NCBI GenBank assembly: GCA_035222895.1
Contig: JAVYIG010000092.1
Span: forward strand, 744,001 to 808,000
Direction of reading: 5' to 3'
Length of the DNA stretch: 64,000 nucleotides
From: Strongylocentrotus droebachiensis
Taxonomy: Eukaryota; Echinodermata; Echinoidea; Camarodonta; Strongylocentrotidae
Shown here: positions 12,074 to 24,772 of the stretch, in pieces
Layout of the letters: every line of letters begins with the position of its first letter
How positions within the stretch are numbered: position 1 is the stretch's first letter
The notes under the pieces: generated by a model
What the model was told of the DNA's origin: nothing
Seen by the model: the letters and a program-made list of their open reading frames with translations, nothing else
Databases searched by the model: none
Made by a program: the position numbers and the translations under genes

Positions 12074-12838
12074 GACTACTGAATTATCTCATTCCCATAG
12101 GCTTAACACAGGGACCACCAGATTTCAGTAGGCAATGAGTTAAACCATTGACTACTGAATTATCTCATTCCCATAGGCTTAACACAGGGACCACCAGATT
12201 CCAGTAGGCAATGAGTTAAACCATTGACTACTGAATTATCTCATTCCCATAGGCTTAACACAGGGACCACCAGATTCCAGTAAGCAATGAGTTAAACCAT
12301 TGACTACTGAATTATCTCATTCCCATAGGCTTAACACAGGGACCACCAGATTTCAGTAGGCAATGAGTTAAACCATTGACTACTGAATTATCTCATTCCC
12401 ATAGGCTTAACACAGGGACCACCAGATTCCAGTAGGCAATGAGTTAAACCATTGACTACTGAATTATCTCATTCCCATAGGCTTAACACAGGGACCACCA
12501 GATTTCAGTAGGCAATGAGTTAAACCATTGACTACTGAATTATCTCATTCCCATAGGCTTAACACAGGGACCACCAGATTCCAGTAGGCAATGAGTTAAA
12601 CCATTGACTACTGAATTATCTCATTCCCATAGGCTTAACACAGGGACCACCAGATTCCAGTAAGCAATGAGTTAAACCATTGACTACTGAATTATCTCAT
12701 TCCCATAGGCTTAACACAGGGACCACCAGATTCCAGTAAGCAATGAGTTAAACCATTGACTACAGACTGAATTATCTCATTCCCATAGGCTTAACACAGG
12801 GACCACCAGATTTCAGTAACCAATGGGTTAATATGTGT
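12074..12838. repeat. Tandem array, 10 units of 76 bp
   Basis: Ten head-to-tail units start at 12074, 12150, 12226, 12302, 12378, 12454, 12530, 12606, 12682 and 12758, exactly 76 bp apart. The last unit carries a 5-bp insertion. Units are nearly identical and differ mainly at 'gatttcag' versus 'gattccag' and at 'gtaggcaa' versus 'gtaagcaa'. Within each unit 'cagtaggcaatg' and 'cattgactactg' form an imperfect dyad across the unit junction. Low divergence indicates recent amplification. There is no coding frame. Confidence 0.95.
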
Positions 12839-13010
12839 CACAAATTTGCACTAAAAAGTGAATTGTTGGTAGCCTGCTAGAAGGCCACAAGACCTATGTA
12901 TTGTTTATGACAGTAACAGCTTTCTTCCTGGCAGCCAGCAAAATCCAACACACATTTCCATTCTTCATCAACATACTTGCCCAAGCCTAAGAGAACTATG
13001 GCAGTTTTGC

Positions 13011-13217
13011 CTTAAAGGCACACTGTCCTACTTGTAGCTACTTGCTCCCTCTATATAGAAAACTTCCCAAATCGGTGCCTGTTGGTCCCCCATGATCCTC
13101 TTTTTCTTATGTTAAATGAGAGCTGAGTTAATGAGATAGCCACCTGTCACAATGACCTCGATGGCTCGCTGTGTGGTCTAATCCCTTCTAGCTGCAGTAG
13201 TAACGCCTACCTTTAAA
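13011..13217. mobile_element. Possible TTAA-flanked MITE
   Basis: The left end 'ttaaaggcacactgtcctac' recurs at about 62,288. The right end 'tacctttaa' is its partial inverse (reverse complement 'ttaaaggta'). Both sides show TTAA. Only the first 8-10 bp of the ends agree well, so the assignment is tentative. Confidence 0.4.
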
Positions 13218-15244
13218 GGATGATAGCGTTGTCAAGATAGGCAATCTACTTTCATAATTCAACACACAAAAATCTATCTTGTAGACAAGATTGTTCTATA
13301 TAATAATCCTTTCATCTATATAATGCATTTCTACTATGTATTTATCAGATTATCACTACTATATACCCCCTATAGCAACTGCTTTCCCATCCATTAAGGA
13401 GACTTGTTAACCCTTGCCTACAGGAATCAAATATTTCATACATTGAGTCTACTGAAATGAGAGAGTACGGTAGTAATCGGGTTAAGACTGTAAACCCAGC
13501 CTCTGGTTGAATGAATATTCACCAGGAAAGCTAGCCATCTTACAGGTGTTTACCTGGGATATAGGATGTCAATTCCGCACAGCTCGCCCCAGGTGCACGC
13601 ACTGTAATAGCATCTTATATCACAGCACAGAGATGTTTTTCTTTGGGGTCACAGATTTTGAGGATACCATACATGCCACAATCAAACAGAAAGATGTGCA
13701 TGATGGAAGCAGATCCTCTTTTGTCTGCATCTGTTAATACAAGGTAATTATCAAGTATCGAAATCTGATTCCAATGTCCTAGAAATTTATGTTTCCTTTA
13801 TGAAAGTTGAAAAGGATTCTTCAAATGCAGAATGCACCTATTTTGAAATTCAGTTTACATTAATTAAGAAGAGCATTCTAAACTTTGATTGAAACTTGTA
13901 CTGGTAATTCAAAATAAAAATGTTGTTTTGAATTCAGCTTGAAGTGTTATTTGATCTGATGAACAAAAACAAATCTTAACCTTAATTACAGAATAGTTCT
14001 GACCTATCATGTTGATTGCAAAGATATTGCAAAATCAAACTATTTTTTTCTTCTCTCGAATTGTAAACCAATGTAGATCAAAATTCTAGTCTTTTTCAAC
14101 ATGACATCACTGGAGAAGAAATAGTCTGGTAAATTTGTTTGCATTTATATAAATTAATTCTGTGATTTTTTTTCTTCTAAAGCTTTGACTTATAGAAACC
14201 CTATATTATTAAATATAATCAGGACAAATTGATCCATACACTATTAGATGGAATATCTATCATTAATCCTTACATTGAAAAATCCTTAATTTTTACTTTC
14301 AATATTAATAAATTGATGCAATGATTAAATCTGTAAATCCTTTTTCTTGAAACTAAAAAGAACAACTCCACTTAATGCCAAAGCAAGGCTGGTATTCCAT
14401 GACATTTCTGAGCGTGTTTATCAAGGATTTCGCATCTTTTCAAAGCTCCTGAAAGCCCTGCAGACAAGGCATCGACCCTAGGTACCTAACGAGGATTACC
14501 ACAAGACGTATGATGCAATTATTGGGTTGACTCTGGGGACTATAAAGCCTGGTTCACACATGGGGACTAAAGCTCTGTTCACACATCGTCCAGTTAACCA
14601 CATCAAAATACTGTTATGACAAAATAAGTCATTTTCTTTGATTTCAGTTCCTTTGTATGTATTGATCAGTGACCTTCTCATGTTTGTATATGTTTGTATA
14701 ATATATGATTGCAGGGCCTTCAGGGAGAACAGTATGAATACTGATGAGGCTACCCTGGTTAAACAAGACATATTATTATTATTATTATTATTATTTGTAT
14801 AATTTCTCTTCTACACCTGTAATATATTTTACATACTTTTTTACTGGGTGGAATGAATACATTTTGAATCTTGAATCTTGAATCAACCACATTTATTTCA
14901 TACGTCTTTGTGAAATGCCTCAATAGGATATATTTCATTCACCTAATCTAAATATTTTTATCTCATCAGTTGTTGCTAGATAAGATAAACATTATGGCTT
15001 GCCCTACCTAAGAACATGTAATATATGCAATATACATTCTGATTATTGAAATCAAAATATTTGTAAGAGGTGAATGAAATAATTTGTTTTGAGGCACTTC
15101 ACAAAAACATATGCCTTAAAGTTGGTTACAAAAATGGCTCATACAAATCATATTATATGTAAAGGATTGGCCACTGGTATAGGAATGAAACAAAAAGATG
15201 CACGCAACAAAAGGTCCTATAGCGTATTCACATATCTGTGTATT
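13218..15244. other. Non-coding stretch
   Basis: No exon is confidently seen. An open frame at 13507-13737 starts near an acceptor-like 'catcttacag' but has no supporting homology. At 14711-14793 there is a repeat tail: a short unit around 'aggctaccctggttaaac' followed by (TTA)n, in the manner of a LINE or SINE 3' end. A 7-bp repeat 'ttgaatc' lies at 14862-14883. Confidence 0.4.
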
Positions 15245-15648
15245 CTAAGGGCGTGTTCATGCTTCACTTTTTCTGGCCAGAATCAGGCATCTGTTACGCG
15301 TTTAGTTTAAAACACGGTTGCGTCTTAGCTTACTTTTGTAGAATCACCGAAAAACGGCGATCACGATCGCCGATCGTAAACTCACAAAAAGATGCGTTTA
15401 CAATTTGTAAACGCGAGTTTAAATGGGGTCAACGCACTGACCTCTAGTGGGTCTACGTAGCATGCACAGTGAAGGTTTGCGAATCCAGCTGGAAGACCAA
15501 TTAAGGCCACAGAAGGAGAATTGCCTGGATGAGCCAGAGAAGTAAGCATGAACAGTATACCGTGGAACTGCGATCACGATGAGCGTTTACGATGAGCGTT
15601 TCAGATCGCTCATTCTACCTTCAAAATCAAGCATGAACGCACCCTAAG
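15245..15648. mobile_element. MITE, 'gttcatgctt' ends
   Basis: A 404-bp element. The left end reads 'ctaagggcgtgttcatgctt', and the right end is the reverse complement of 'cttagggtgcgttcatgctt'. The interior is CpG-rich relative to its flanks, with several 'gcgttta' and 'gatcgc' words in both orientations. It is non-coding. Short frames inside are not genes. Confidence 0.65.
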
Positions 15649-16359
15649 ATGGATACAGAAATGTGAAGCACATCTTGCTTATATCATTTTATTTTACCAT
15701 GCCATTTATGAGGTGGTTCACAACTTCATGTATGAAGGAGGCATAAAGGATACGAAACCAGGAGGAATTGGGATGTAATTACAGCCATGACTAAACACTT
15801 TTGAGTTTAAGACTTTCTGAGAAACCACAGATCAGATCAATCAAAGATGGGACTTTGAAGCAAAAAGAAAACAGTCGTGTTGACAGATTTGCTTTGTAAT
15901 TGTCTTTCAAGGTAATTCATTACACAAATCACTTAAAGGACATGAATACAGTTGTTTAAAGAAATACTTTCATACCACAAGCTATTGTAAATTATAAAAA
16001 ATAGCTATTTTCATGACAAGAAATTCTATTAAATTAAGTGTTGTGTTGGTTGTGGTTTGTGACTGCATGAATATTGTGTGAACCACTCGCTAAATTAACG
16101 AACATTTCATGTAAGAAAGTTTTGAGTTTGACAGTATAATCTTGAAAGGGCCCAGGAATTCATATAACACATGTTAAATAGATCACTTGACTGACGGGTC
16201 TTACATTATGCAGATACCAACCAAAAGGCTTCCAAAAATCTGCCCCCCCCCTCCTGGAAGGAACGTTTAACAGAATAAATGATTCTCCCCAAAGTCACCT
16301 GAATGCTTTCATATGTCTTGTTAGCCAAGCTCAAGAAGTTTGAATGGGATGATGTTCTT

Positions 16360-16808
16360 GGGCTACGTTCAAGCTACTCCTTTTTGCCCTAGAAACGCAG
16401 TTTCAAAGACGTTTACGGTGGTTTAAAACGTGGTTGCGTTCAAGTGTTTTCATGCGCTTTTTCGTCGGTCATAAAAATGAAAGTGTTTCAAAACGCAAAC
16501 ATGAAATGCTGAAAAAAATGCGTTTGTTAACATGATTGCCTGAACGTAACGAAGATCTCAATCGTGATTCTATGACGACATTATCGTGGCCTGCTTCCGG
16601 TTTGGCCGATTGTCGACCGTAAAAGCGCTCGCCGAAGTTAACCTATACTTCCTGGGTCAAACTGCTCAGTGTGGCGCGCAGTGGCTGGGCTTAAAATAAG
16701 TAAGAATCAGCATTGATGAAAAATCACTTGAACGATCTCCCACAGTAACCATGTTTTTTAACGTTTCGATTTGTGATTCTAGCTTTAAGGAATTGCTTAA
16801 ACGCACCC
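16360..16808. mobile_element. Probable MITE related to the 15.2-kb element
   Basis: The left end reads 'gggctacgttcaagct' and the right end is the reverse complement of 'gggtgcgtttaagcaa'. Internal words such as 'gcgttcaag' and 'cgtttac' are shared in style with the element at 15,245. The ends are more diverged, so boundaries are approximate. Confidence 0.45.
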
Positions 16809-18305
16809 TAGCGCTCTTTCCCTCTTTCTGCTGTATGCACAATTTGAAAAAACATATAAATTTGGAATTCTACCAAGTCAGGTGTGGGCTAACTGTATAT
16901 TATTGTATAAAGAAATTCCAAAAGCCACCACTTTCAACTCAGATGGGTACAGAACAACTGTCCGTATTATTAGATTTTGAATACATCTGGGAGGGCCGAC
17001 CACAACCAATAAGAAAATTCTCTAGAATGCCTCTATTTTAAGAACGTCTATTCTGCATTTTGTATGTGATTATCTTGCCTGAATCCTACACTTGAAATTC
17101 TTAGATACAGATTCTGTATGGAGATATATGATAAGATTTTATCCCCAGGCATAAGCTGTGTATTACTGTACAGTACTTGCAAGCCTGACCTGGAATGTCT
17201 GCCATTTTGAATGCAGTTAAAAAAATAAAGTTTGATACAGAAAACAACAAACAAATCTTGCTCCAAATCAGCTATTTGTAAGTTTTTATTCAGTTTATAT
17301 GCACACTTCAGATAACAGAATTGCCATGTAACGATACAATCTTCCAGTTCATTTAAGCATATGACAATATATCAAAATTTTAATGCAAGTAAAGACAAAA
17401 ATATAGAAAATATAAAAGTTCAGAAAATCCCGCCATGCCTACACATCCACTCCTTTAAGCGAAGTTTGAAACAAAACTCAATTTGAGATGACCTTTTCTT
17501 GAGAGAATAATTAGGGCTGCTCAAAATGCAGAAGTTAATCATATCATCCTTTTCTCCTGCTTACATTAGAGACAGGCTTAAGTCCGCAGAAAGAACTCCC
17601 AAGATTTAGCACAAAGATTTGTGGCCAATTATAATGTAAATGGCAAAGCATCAAAACCTGGGAAGTAACTTTGAAAAAAGGTAGAAAAATCATAAACAAA
17701 GATAGAAGGAGAGGGAGAGGATTACTACAGAGAAATGGAGAAAAGATTGAGAAACATCACAATTTGGTATAGGCATGAAGCTTTCCATATGGTGTGCGGA
17801 TTATAATGAGCAATGATTTGAGAATGTTTACATTTAACAGTTGCGGACAAGAGAGGGAGGTGTTTAAGATAAAAGAGGGCCCCACATAGTTGCAAAGAGG
17901 AAAGGTTTTGATCTATCACTGAGATGATCATAATGGGAGATGTGTAGCAGTTATCATCCTTGACAATCAGATATCTCTTGGCTCATAATCGTGTGCCGTT
18001 ATAGCGGTCCTTTTAGACGAGGTTTAGACATGAGAGCTTATAATTTGAGAGTTGAAATAAGGACCATTGCCTCCCTTCTTCATCGTCAAAGAAAAAAGGC
18101 CTGAATGACTTGGATGAATCAGGAGAGGAATGAGCAAGAAGAAAGAGAGTCTGTCAATGTGAAAGACAGACAAACAAAAAAGTTAAATGAAAATACTAAA
18201 AGGAATGATATTGACAAGAGAGAAATAATACATTTTAAAAAAAGAGGATATGTACTGAGACTGCACCATTAACAGAAAGAAAGATATGATAGATATATGA
18301 TACGA
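16809..18305. other. Non-coding stretch
   Basis: No gene or element is supported. Open frames at 16751-17041 and 17048-17266 lack coding character, and the first starts inside the MITE. Confidence 0.4.
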
Positions 18306-18349
18306 TAGAGGAAGGGAGAGAGGGAGAGAGAGAGAGGGGGGATAGAGGG

Positions 18350-18387
<38 letters not shown>

Positions 18388-18462
18388 AGAGAGAGATGGG
18401 GAGAGAGATATGGAGAGAGAGATGGAGAGAGAGAGGGAGAGAGGGAGAGAGAGAGAGAGAGT
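18306..18462. repeat. GA-rich microsatellite
   Basis: Interrupted (GA)n with GGGA and ATGGA interruptions. The long minus-strand open frames here (Ser/Leu-rich translations) are products of the repeat and not genes. Confidence 0.95.
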
Positions 18463-20685
18463 GCGAATCATGTTTGCAATGAGACCAGGGATATGGAGTA
18501 TATCTGACACGAACAAATACAATTTTCATTAACTAGCTTTCTGCCCTCCGATGATTATATCTAGATTGTAATTTCCATTTGAATGGTTTATTTTCCCCTC
18601 TCAGTCAGAGTGAGAGATATATACTGTCCAACGGCAAGGAACCATAACACGTTCACATCCAAACGAGACAGGGAACGTGACTAAATTAAATCCCGACCGA
18701 GCGAGCCAAGTCTGGCGATTAGTCTCAAGCAGGTGTCTAGAATACTTGAGCAACCACCAGGCATAATAATACACTACTTAGGCTACCTCTGAAGGACACC
18801 CCCACCCCACCCCAAATCTATCTTTGTTGTTATAGCAACTAGCATAACAGGTAGACGATGAGTGTGAGACAAGAAGTCTGCCTAGAACCCAGAAAGATTT
18901 CTGGGTGATTTTCAGAATTTGGTAGTGTCTTATTCTCTTAATTTTCTTCTGTTAAAAATACGAGATTATAATACGGGCCAAGAAAGATGATTTGATGCTT
19001 TAAGAGCATATACTTTCATTGACATAAGCATCCTGTCTATCAAAACATATTATCTTTAAAAAGAGTGTTTGCAAGTTTACATTGCATCAAAAATTACTTT
19101 TTTGAAAAAAGATTAAACAGTAAAAAAAATCTAATCAGTCATTATCTACCTTGTACTGACGTATCTGCAGAAAGTACAAACATGTTCAAGGGTCAACTTG
19201 TGTCATTTTATAATGAGTTCACATCTTTCTGGCACTCAGCAGATGTTCAGCTAGTCTTTCTTCTGTCTATCTGCCAGTCAATGAACATTTCTCTGTCTCT
19301 ATTCTTTATTCTGTCTCTTCATCTTTCTCTCTTTATCATTTCTCTATGACATGTGTTATCTTTCCTGTCAAGAAGATAGTTTATAAATAAACTAACTAGA
19401 CACACTGTTTGTCTTGTACTTCAGATAACTACCAATGTCTCTAATATTAATATTATCTCTGTTATTATAACAAATGATCTGATGATAATACCCACAACCT
19501 TGTCACTCAAGTCTGATGCCGAAGATGTAATTTCTTTCTACCAACCCAATCACAAAAGCTTTCAAAAATCAACCTGATGCAAAAGGCAATAGCCTTGTCT
19601 ATCATCTATTGGAATGTACCAAAATTACATCATTTGAATATGATTCCGAAGGAATATATAATAGGGTATTTTTTCCCTGTTATTCAAAATGAAGATACCC
19701 ATAACCTTGTCTGAATAGAAAAGGATGTCAACCTTTCTTTTGAATCAGGATTTGCCTAAATCTCTCCAAAGTCTATAGACTTTACAGCCGTAAGGGTTTT
19801 CAGCTTACTTTTATAACCTGGGGTAATATTGTTACAGCTAGAGCACAATTAGATGGTAAAGGTATGGGTACATTTTAGAGCCATCAGTCTTCTTCAGCTA
19901 GGGAGAGGGGGATGGATGATGTATATTTTAGGTTAAGAAAATCGAAGACCGAGAAAATAAAATAGCTAGCAACGAATAAACTCTCTCATTCTCCCCTCCT
20001 TTTGATAATTTTCTTTAACCTCTCAACGTAACTATCTTGGCCTTTATTTTCCTCTCTACTCTCTATCTTTTTTCCATCCCTTTCTCTGCTACTAATTTCC
20101 CCTCCCTTGCTGGCGTCGCCCTAAAAAGACAGTCTGTCAAATCGTATTACTGGCCACCTTCATTGGACTTTGCTCCGATGCTTATCCAATCTAGCACCAG
20201 GTGGGCTTGATGGAGTGGCCACTCATGCAGGCGCCCTCGCTTGCTCCGAAGGTGTCATCGCGTCATTAATGGAGGTAGAAGGAGGGATGGGTGTTCAGGG
20301 AATAGCGAGGAGTCTAAGCTGAATGTAATGACTTAAATTGGGAAACAGGTCCTTACTTGTTGCTTGACACTACTAGGAGAACTCACTCGAGACTGAGCAT
20401 TGACTGATAAAAGTGGGTCAGTGAATTTGGAATAGGTGTCTGTGTCTTTTCATGACTGCGATGAAGGATGAATGGGTTCATTTTTAGAATGGAAAGTATA
20501 TATTTTTCTTTTACTAAATTAAAAATGTTAGAATGTTTTCATATCTACCAAAGAAATGCAATGAAATATGGAATATGCATCAACGGGGCTCTGGGTATGG
20601 GGAGTGTGTGGGGGTGGGGGAGGGGTACAGATAGTATAGACATGAGACAAGATGCAAAAGTGAGTGTGTGTATTTGTGTGTGTGA
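18463..20685. other. Non-coding stretch with small GC-rich islands
   Basis: No exon is supported. Two short patches are richer in CpG than the surroundings (about 18,645-18,780 and 20,120-20,290) and could be conserved regulatory DNA, but nothing in the sequence proves this. Confidence 0.35.
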
Positions 20686-20687
20686 GT

Positions 20688-20725
<38 letters not shown>

Positions 20726-20868
20726 TGGAAATGGAGAGAGAGAGATGGATATGGAGAGAGAGAGATGGATATGGAGAGAGAGAGAGAATGAGAGAGTGTG
20801 AGATAGAGTGAATGAGAGAGAGAGAGGGAGAGAGAGAGAGGGAGAGAGAGAGAGAAAGAGAGAGCGAG
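20686..20868. repeat. GA-rich microsatellite
   Basis: (GA)n with 'gatggatatgga' units repeated at about 20,740-20,775. It explains the 117-residue minus-strand open frame that crosses it. Confidence 0.95.
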
Positions 20869-22015
20869 ATGTTGGGGTGGGAAGAGGATCAGATGCAATT
20901 GGATTTAAAAGAAAATATAATAACAGAAACTACATATGGTGTAAAATGAAAGAAAGCATACAACATTTTTTAATTTGTTAAAATAGCAGAACTACACAGG
21001 TCCCAGTAAAAGAAATGGCTTCACGAGACATGAAAAAAATTAAACTAAAGAAGAATACAAATTTAACCATTTAATCTATTGCCTGTGGAGAAAAGTGTCG
21101 TTCCTAACTTAAGCCTCTAATATTGAGACAATCCAAAATGGTCAATAGTTTTAAGAACCCCAAAAAGTTATACATGTATATTTGGATCAATGTTTCAATA
21201 TACAGAGATGGAGAATATATATAAAAAGATAGAAGGCTCTAAAGAACCCTTGATAAATATCAAGAAGTGGAGAAAGCATAAACAAGATGAATTGCTGAAA
21301 TGGGAAGAAACCATCCAATGTAGCTGTGACATTTTCAGAGCAGACACGATGCCCAAGAGGCATGCACGAACCAAGCGATGGGATAACAATGAGAGATGTA
21401 TTTTGTTTCATTGCAACTTTGTTACTCTTCATGTTATCTCATGAGTGCATCCACACCTCTTTTTAACTGGATTCAATAGAAGATAAATAAAGAATATCCT
21501 GATTTTTATCAACTAAACACAGATCTATATGTTTCTTAATCAAATTAGGAAAAAAATAATCATATAGTAAACAAAAGCCTACATGAGTGATAAAGGAAAA
21601 AAGAGGCTTTCGTGCAAATAATTGTTTGTTAACCAGATTCCATAAAAAAACTTCCAAGATTTGTTGGTTTAAAAAGGAAACCCTGTTTTCTGATAAATTT
21701 CTGAAAAAAGGATTTCCATATGGATAGAAAAAATTCGACATGGCAAATGCAGTAAGGAAGATACTTTTGTCTGTTTAGCATTTTATTATCTTGACTTTCT
21801 TATCAACATTTTTTTCCTTGCTAAAACAGAAATTAATCAAATTAGTGAAAGAGGGTTAAAAATTCTGCAGATAAGTCATTTCAAACACAGAGTTTGTACC
21901 CTTATGTCTCTTAATACATAATTTAGAATCTGCAATTCCATCAGTAAAGACATAATTTTTTAAGATGACAATCTTTTTTACATGTATATAAAACAAAAAA
22001 CGATACAAACTGCAC
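20869..22015. other. Non-coding, AT-rich stretch
   Basis: Overlapping open frames at 21187-21444 and 21463-21741 occur on both strands and have no splice context or recognisable domain. No repeat boundary is seen. Confidence 0.4.
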
Positions 22016-22165
22016 TTAGTTTAATCTATAAATTATCAAATTCGGATGGAATAGGGTTAATGGATTCTGCGAAAATATGGAGAAACTTAGAATGGACGCA
22101 TCGGTACAAATGCATTCGTTTCCATTGAGTATCACGTTCTCGTCTAAACTAATGCCTCTATATAC

Positions 22166-22288
22166 CCTGAGGCTTTCAATCAGGGTTTCATTGATGGGGC
22201 CTCGACGAGGCAGAGAAGTCTGATCTATAACGACCTCATCGTTGAGGAGCATCCCATCTAGAAGCGTTTCTTGTGATAATATAAACAT
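22166..22288 (-). CDS. Candidate 5' coding exon, unnamed
   Basis: On the minus strand an ATG follows an in-frame stop 12 bases upstream, so it could be a true start. It opens MFILSQETLLDGMLLNDEVV, then IDQTSLPRRGPINETLIESL. A donor-like 'caggtgtat'-style junction ('ctcagg' before 'gtatat') at 22,166 would give 41 codons in phase 0. The frame also stays open and coding-like beyond this, to about 22,090, so the donor is uncertain. CpG-containing codons stand out against the AT-rich flanks. I do not recognise the protein, and no partner exon can be assigned. Confidence 0.35.
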
Positions 22289-22299
22289 TGACGCCACTC

Positions 22300-23690
22300 C
22301 TTACGATACAAGGAGGAGGTAGAAGCGACACACTTGACGATGTAAACTGAGGGATTTTGAAACACCATCTTTTGACGTTTAATTTGATTTGTTTGGATTG
22401 GGTGTGATATTATGACAGCAATTTAAAATGATGGATATACAATTTGTCTAGGGTTCCTTGGAAAGAGAAGTAGTTAAATGTAAAAGCATCCTAATTCTTT
22501 TTTCACAAGCTCTATTTCTATCCATGTGTATCATTTCTACAACAAATATATGTATAGCATTCAACCCTAAAATACATTTAGATGAAGAATTCGTAGCTAT
22601 ATGGATTATAGGTATAATGAAACAAAGAGGGGAGATTATGTATGTATTGATATTCTTTAACTCTTATTGAAAATCGTCTTTAAAAGAAAAGGAGGATCAT
22701 GATTCTTTTACCAAGAATGTGACATTCTATGACACATTATGTAAACAAATACATAACAAAAAATCTATAAAAAAAAATCATACAGCTGCTTGAAAGTCTC
22801 TCAAAATAAATTCTCTACCAGTAAACATATTTTGGTTTGATTTGAATTGATTAACTTAAATTTTGACAGGATAAGCCCCATCATCAAACAAAATACTGCT
22901 TTTCCTTGGGGGCCTTGTTTAAAAGTCAACATACATTTAACAGTTCAAATTACAAAATACATCAAACGTAATTATAATCAGAAATATAAAAAAATAGGGT
23001 AACAAGAAGAGCATTACTCTATTCACTGTTAAGAATATTAAAGAAATTTCAAACACTCTATCTTCGGCTAGGTAACATGAAACTAAGTTCATTAATATCC
23101 CTAAATGTAATCAAACTTTCTTCTGAATAGTTACTAGGCTATTGCATTCCCCAATCAAATATAATTTGTAGTGTGACTTTATGCAACATTGAGTGTTTCT
23201 TTTTATAAACATGTATGTATTTATCAATGTTTTGCGTTTAAAAGTGATTTTTTATATTACTGAATCAGTTATTGTTATTTTGTATTTGTTCTTCTCATAA
23301 AATAATAATTCATAATAATTACTTTTACAGAGGGGCTTACACCCTACAAGCTCTGCTTTTTAGTTGGCCCTCCTTCCCTTTCAATTTCATGTTTATTTTT
23401 GTAATGTATTGTATTGTGCAAATTGATCTATATGTATATAAATATGTGAATATGTTAAAACAAAACAGATGTCTCTCATCAAATTACATTCTCTGTCAAA
23501 ATATGTAAAATAGGTGTTTATTGAATCTAAAATGAAAAGAGTGTTTGTTTTGAAGCTCTCTTACCCCAAACCTATATCTGTCATCATAAAGCTATTTTTT
23601 TATCACTAAAGTGTGAAAATCATATCTTCATGCTCCAACAACTGCTTTCTACCCTGTTTATTATCAGCAGATTATATTTCGTACCCTAAC
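22300..23690. other. Non-coding, AT-rich stretch
   Basis: No exon, tandem array or element was recognised. Confidence 0.4.
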
Positions 23691-23960
23691 TTTTCAGCAC
23701 CTCGTGTGAATCCATCCGTCGCTTTGTTCGGAGTTGATTTCGCACAAACGTGACTGTCTGGCTGGGATGCTCGCATCTTCGGCGTCACTGTTTGCTGCTA
23801 ATACCCGCCAAACATTTCAACGTGATATCGCAAACGTGGGCGGGTTTGGAACCTGAGTCTGAGAGGGCTTAAAAGCCGTTGCTGCTCATTCCTGCCAGTC
23901 GATGGCATTCATACAAGTGGAATCCTGTTTGAAGGCTACTTCGCTCCTGACAGCATGATA
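23690..23960 (+). promoter_or_regulatory. GC-rich patch, candidate promoter
   Basis: This is a CpG-containing island in AT-rich surroundings. Motifs visible in order are 'cccgccaaa' at about 23,804 (reverse complement 'tttggcggg', an E2F-type site), 'gtgggcggg' at about 23,836 (a GC box), a TATA-like 'cttaaaag' at about 23,869, and an initiator-like 'tcattcc' some 20 bases on. An ATG follows at 23,902 and opens only 18 codons. The combination suggests a plus-strand promoter or enhancer. No downstream gene is identified, so this is inference. Confidence 0.3.
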
Positions 23961-24372
23961 AAAGGTTTCTTTTAATGGCAAGTCAGCGGGACCGTATTGC
24001 ATATTTGTGCTGGCATGTTAGAAGATATTGCCATGGTGACAAAGTCAAACGTATGCCATATGGAAACAAATTGAATTGTAGTAAATAGTAGGTATATATA
24101 GAGTGCAAACCACGGATAAATAAAAATATGAAAAAGGTTAATTAGGGAGAATAAATGTCTTTGCTGGTAGTATTCAAAATTTTGCAAGTATCTTTTCAAC
24201 TGAACTCCATCTTTAACTGCTCTTCTGTTTACTTTACCTATTGCATAATTCAATTTTGTTCATTGAAGAAAAAAAATCTGTTTAATATGCTCGAGAATTT
24301 CTGATGAAGCCTTAGCAGTTCAGCATAAAAATCACCCATCTCCATGAGGGTACTTCTACAATATCTGAAGGA

Positions 24373-24600
24373 GTTTGTCCTGAGGTTAGTATACTCCTAG
24401 GGTTAGTTATCCAAATGTTGTTTGTCCTGGGGTTAGTTGTCCCAGGGTTATTTATCCTAGGGTTGGTTGTCCCCGAGTTGGTTCTTCAAAGGTTGGTTGT
24501 CCTAGGGTTAGTTATCACAGCTTTGGTTGTCCTAGGGTAAGTTTTCATGGGCTTGGTTGCCCTAGGGTTATAGTTATCCCAGTGTTAGTTGTCCTTGGGA
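24373..24600 (+). repeat. Degenerate ~18-bp minisatellite
   Basis: About a dozen units of roughly 17-19 bp follow the pattern 'ggttagttgtcctag'. Variants alternate between 'ttagtt' and 'ttggtt' and between 'tcctag' and 'tcccag'. Units are diverged and there is no coding frame. Confidence 0.85.
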
Positions 24601-24694
24601 TATTTTTTAGGGAGGCCTTTGGGCACGGTAGTAATGGGGGCAGTTGTCCTAGCATCAACAGAACAACCTCTTCATTGTCCACATAAGAATCCAT

Positions 24695-24766
24695 CTCTGG
24701 GAGCAAGAAAGGCATTATCTCATATACTTTAACACAGAGTTAATACCCTAGCTCCTGGCTCTCAAC
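24695..24766. repeat. Stem-loop repeat, 'gagccaga' family
   Basis: The left arm 'gggagcaagaaaggcatta' faces the right arm 'gagttaataccctagctcct' followed by 'ggctctca'. It is the same stem-loop family as at 1291, 4262 and 37306. Confidence 0.5.
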
Positions 24767-24772
24767 AGGCAA

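Noticed and set aside
12074-12838. CRISPR-like array
   Set aside because: The 76-bp units are directly contiguous with no unique spacers. It is a eukaryotic satellite.
13507-13737. Possible exon after 'catcttacag'
   Set aside because: The acceptor is weak, no donor fits, and the translation resembles nothing I know.
18235-18529. Two overlapping Ser/Leu-rich open frames on the minus strand
   Set aside because: They translate a (GA)n microsatellite and have no other content.
20545-20898. 117-residue minus-strand open frame
   Set aside because: Product of the GA microsatellite at 20,686-20,868.
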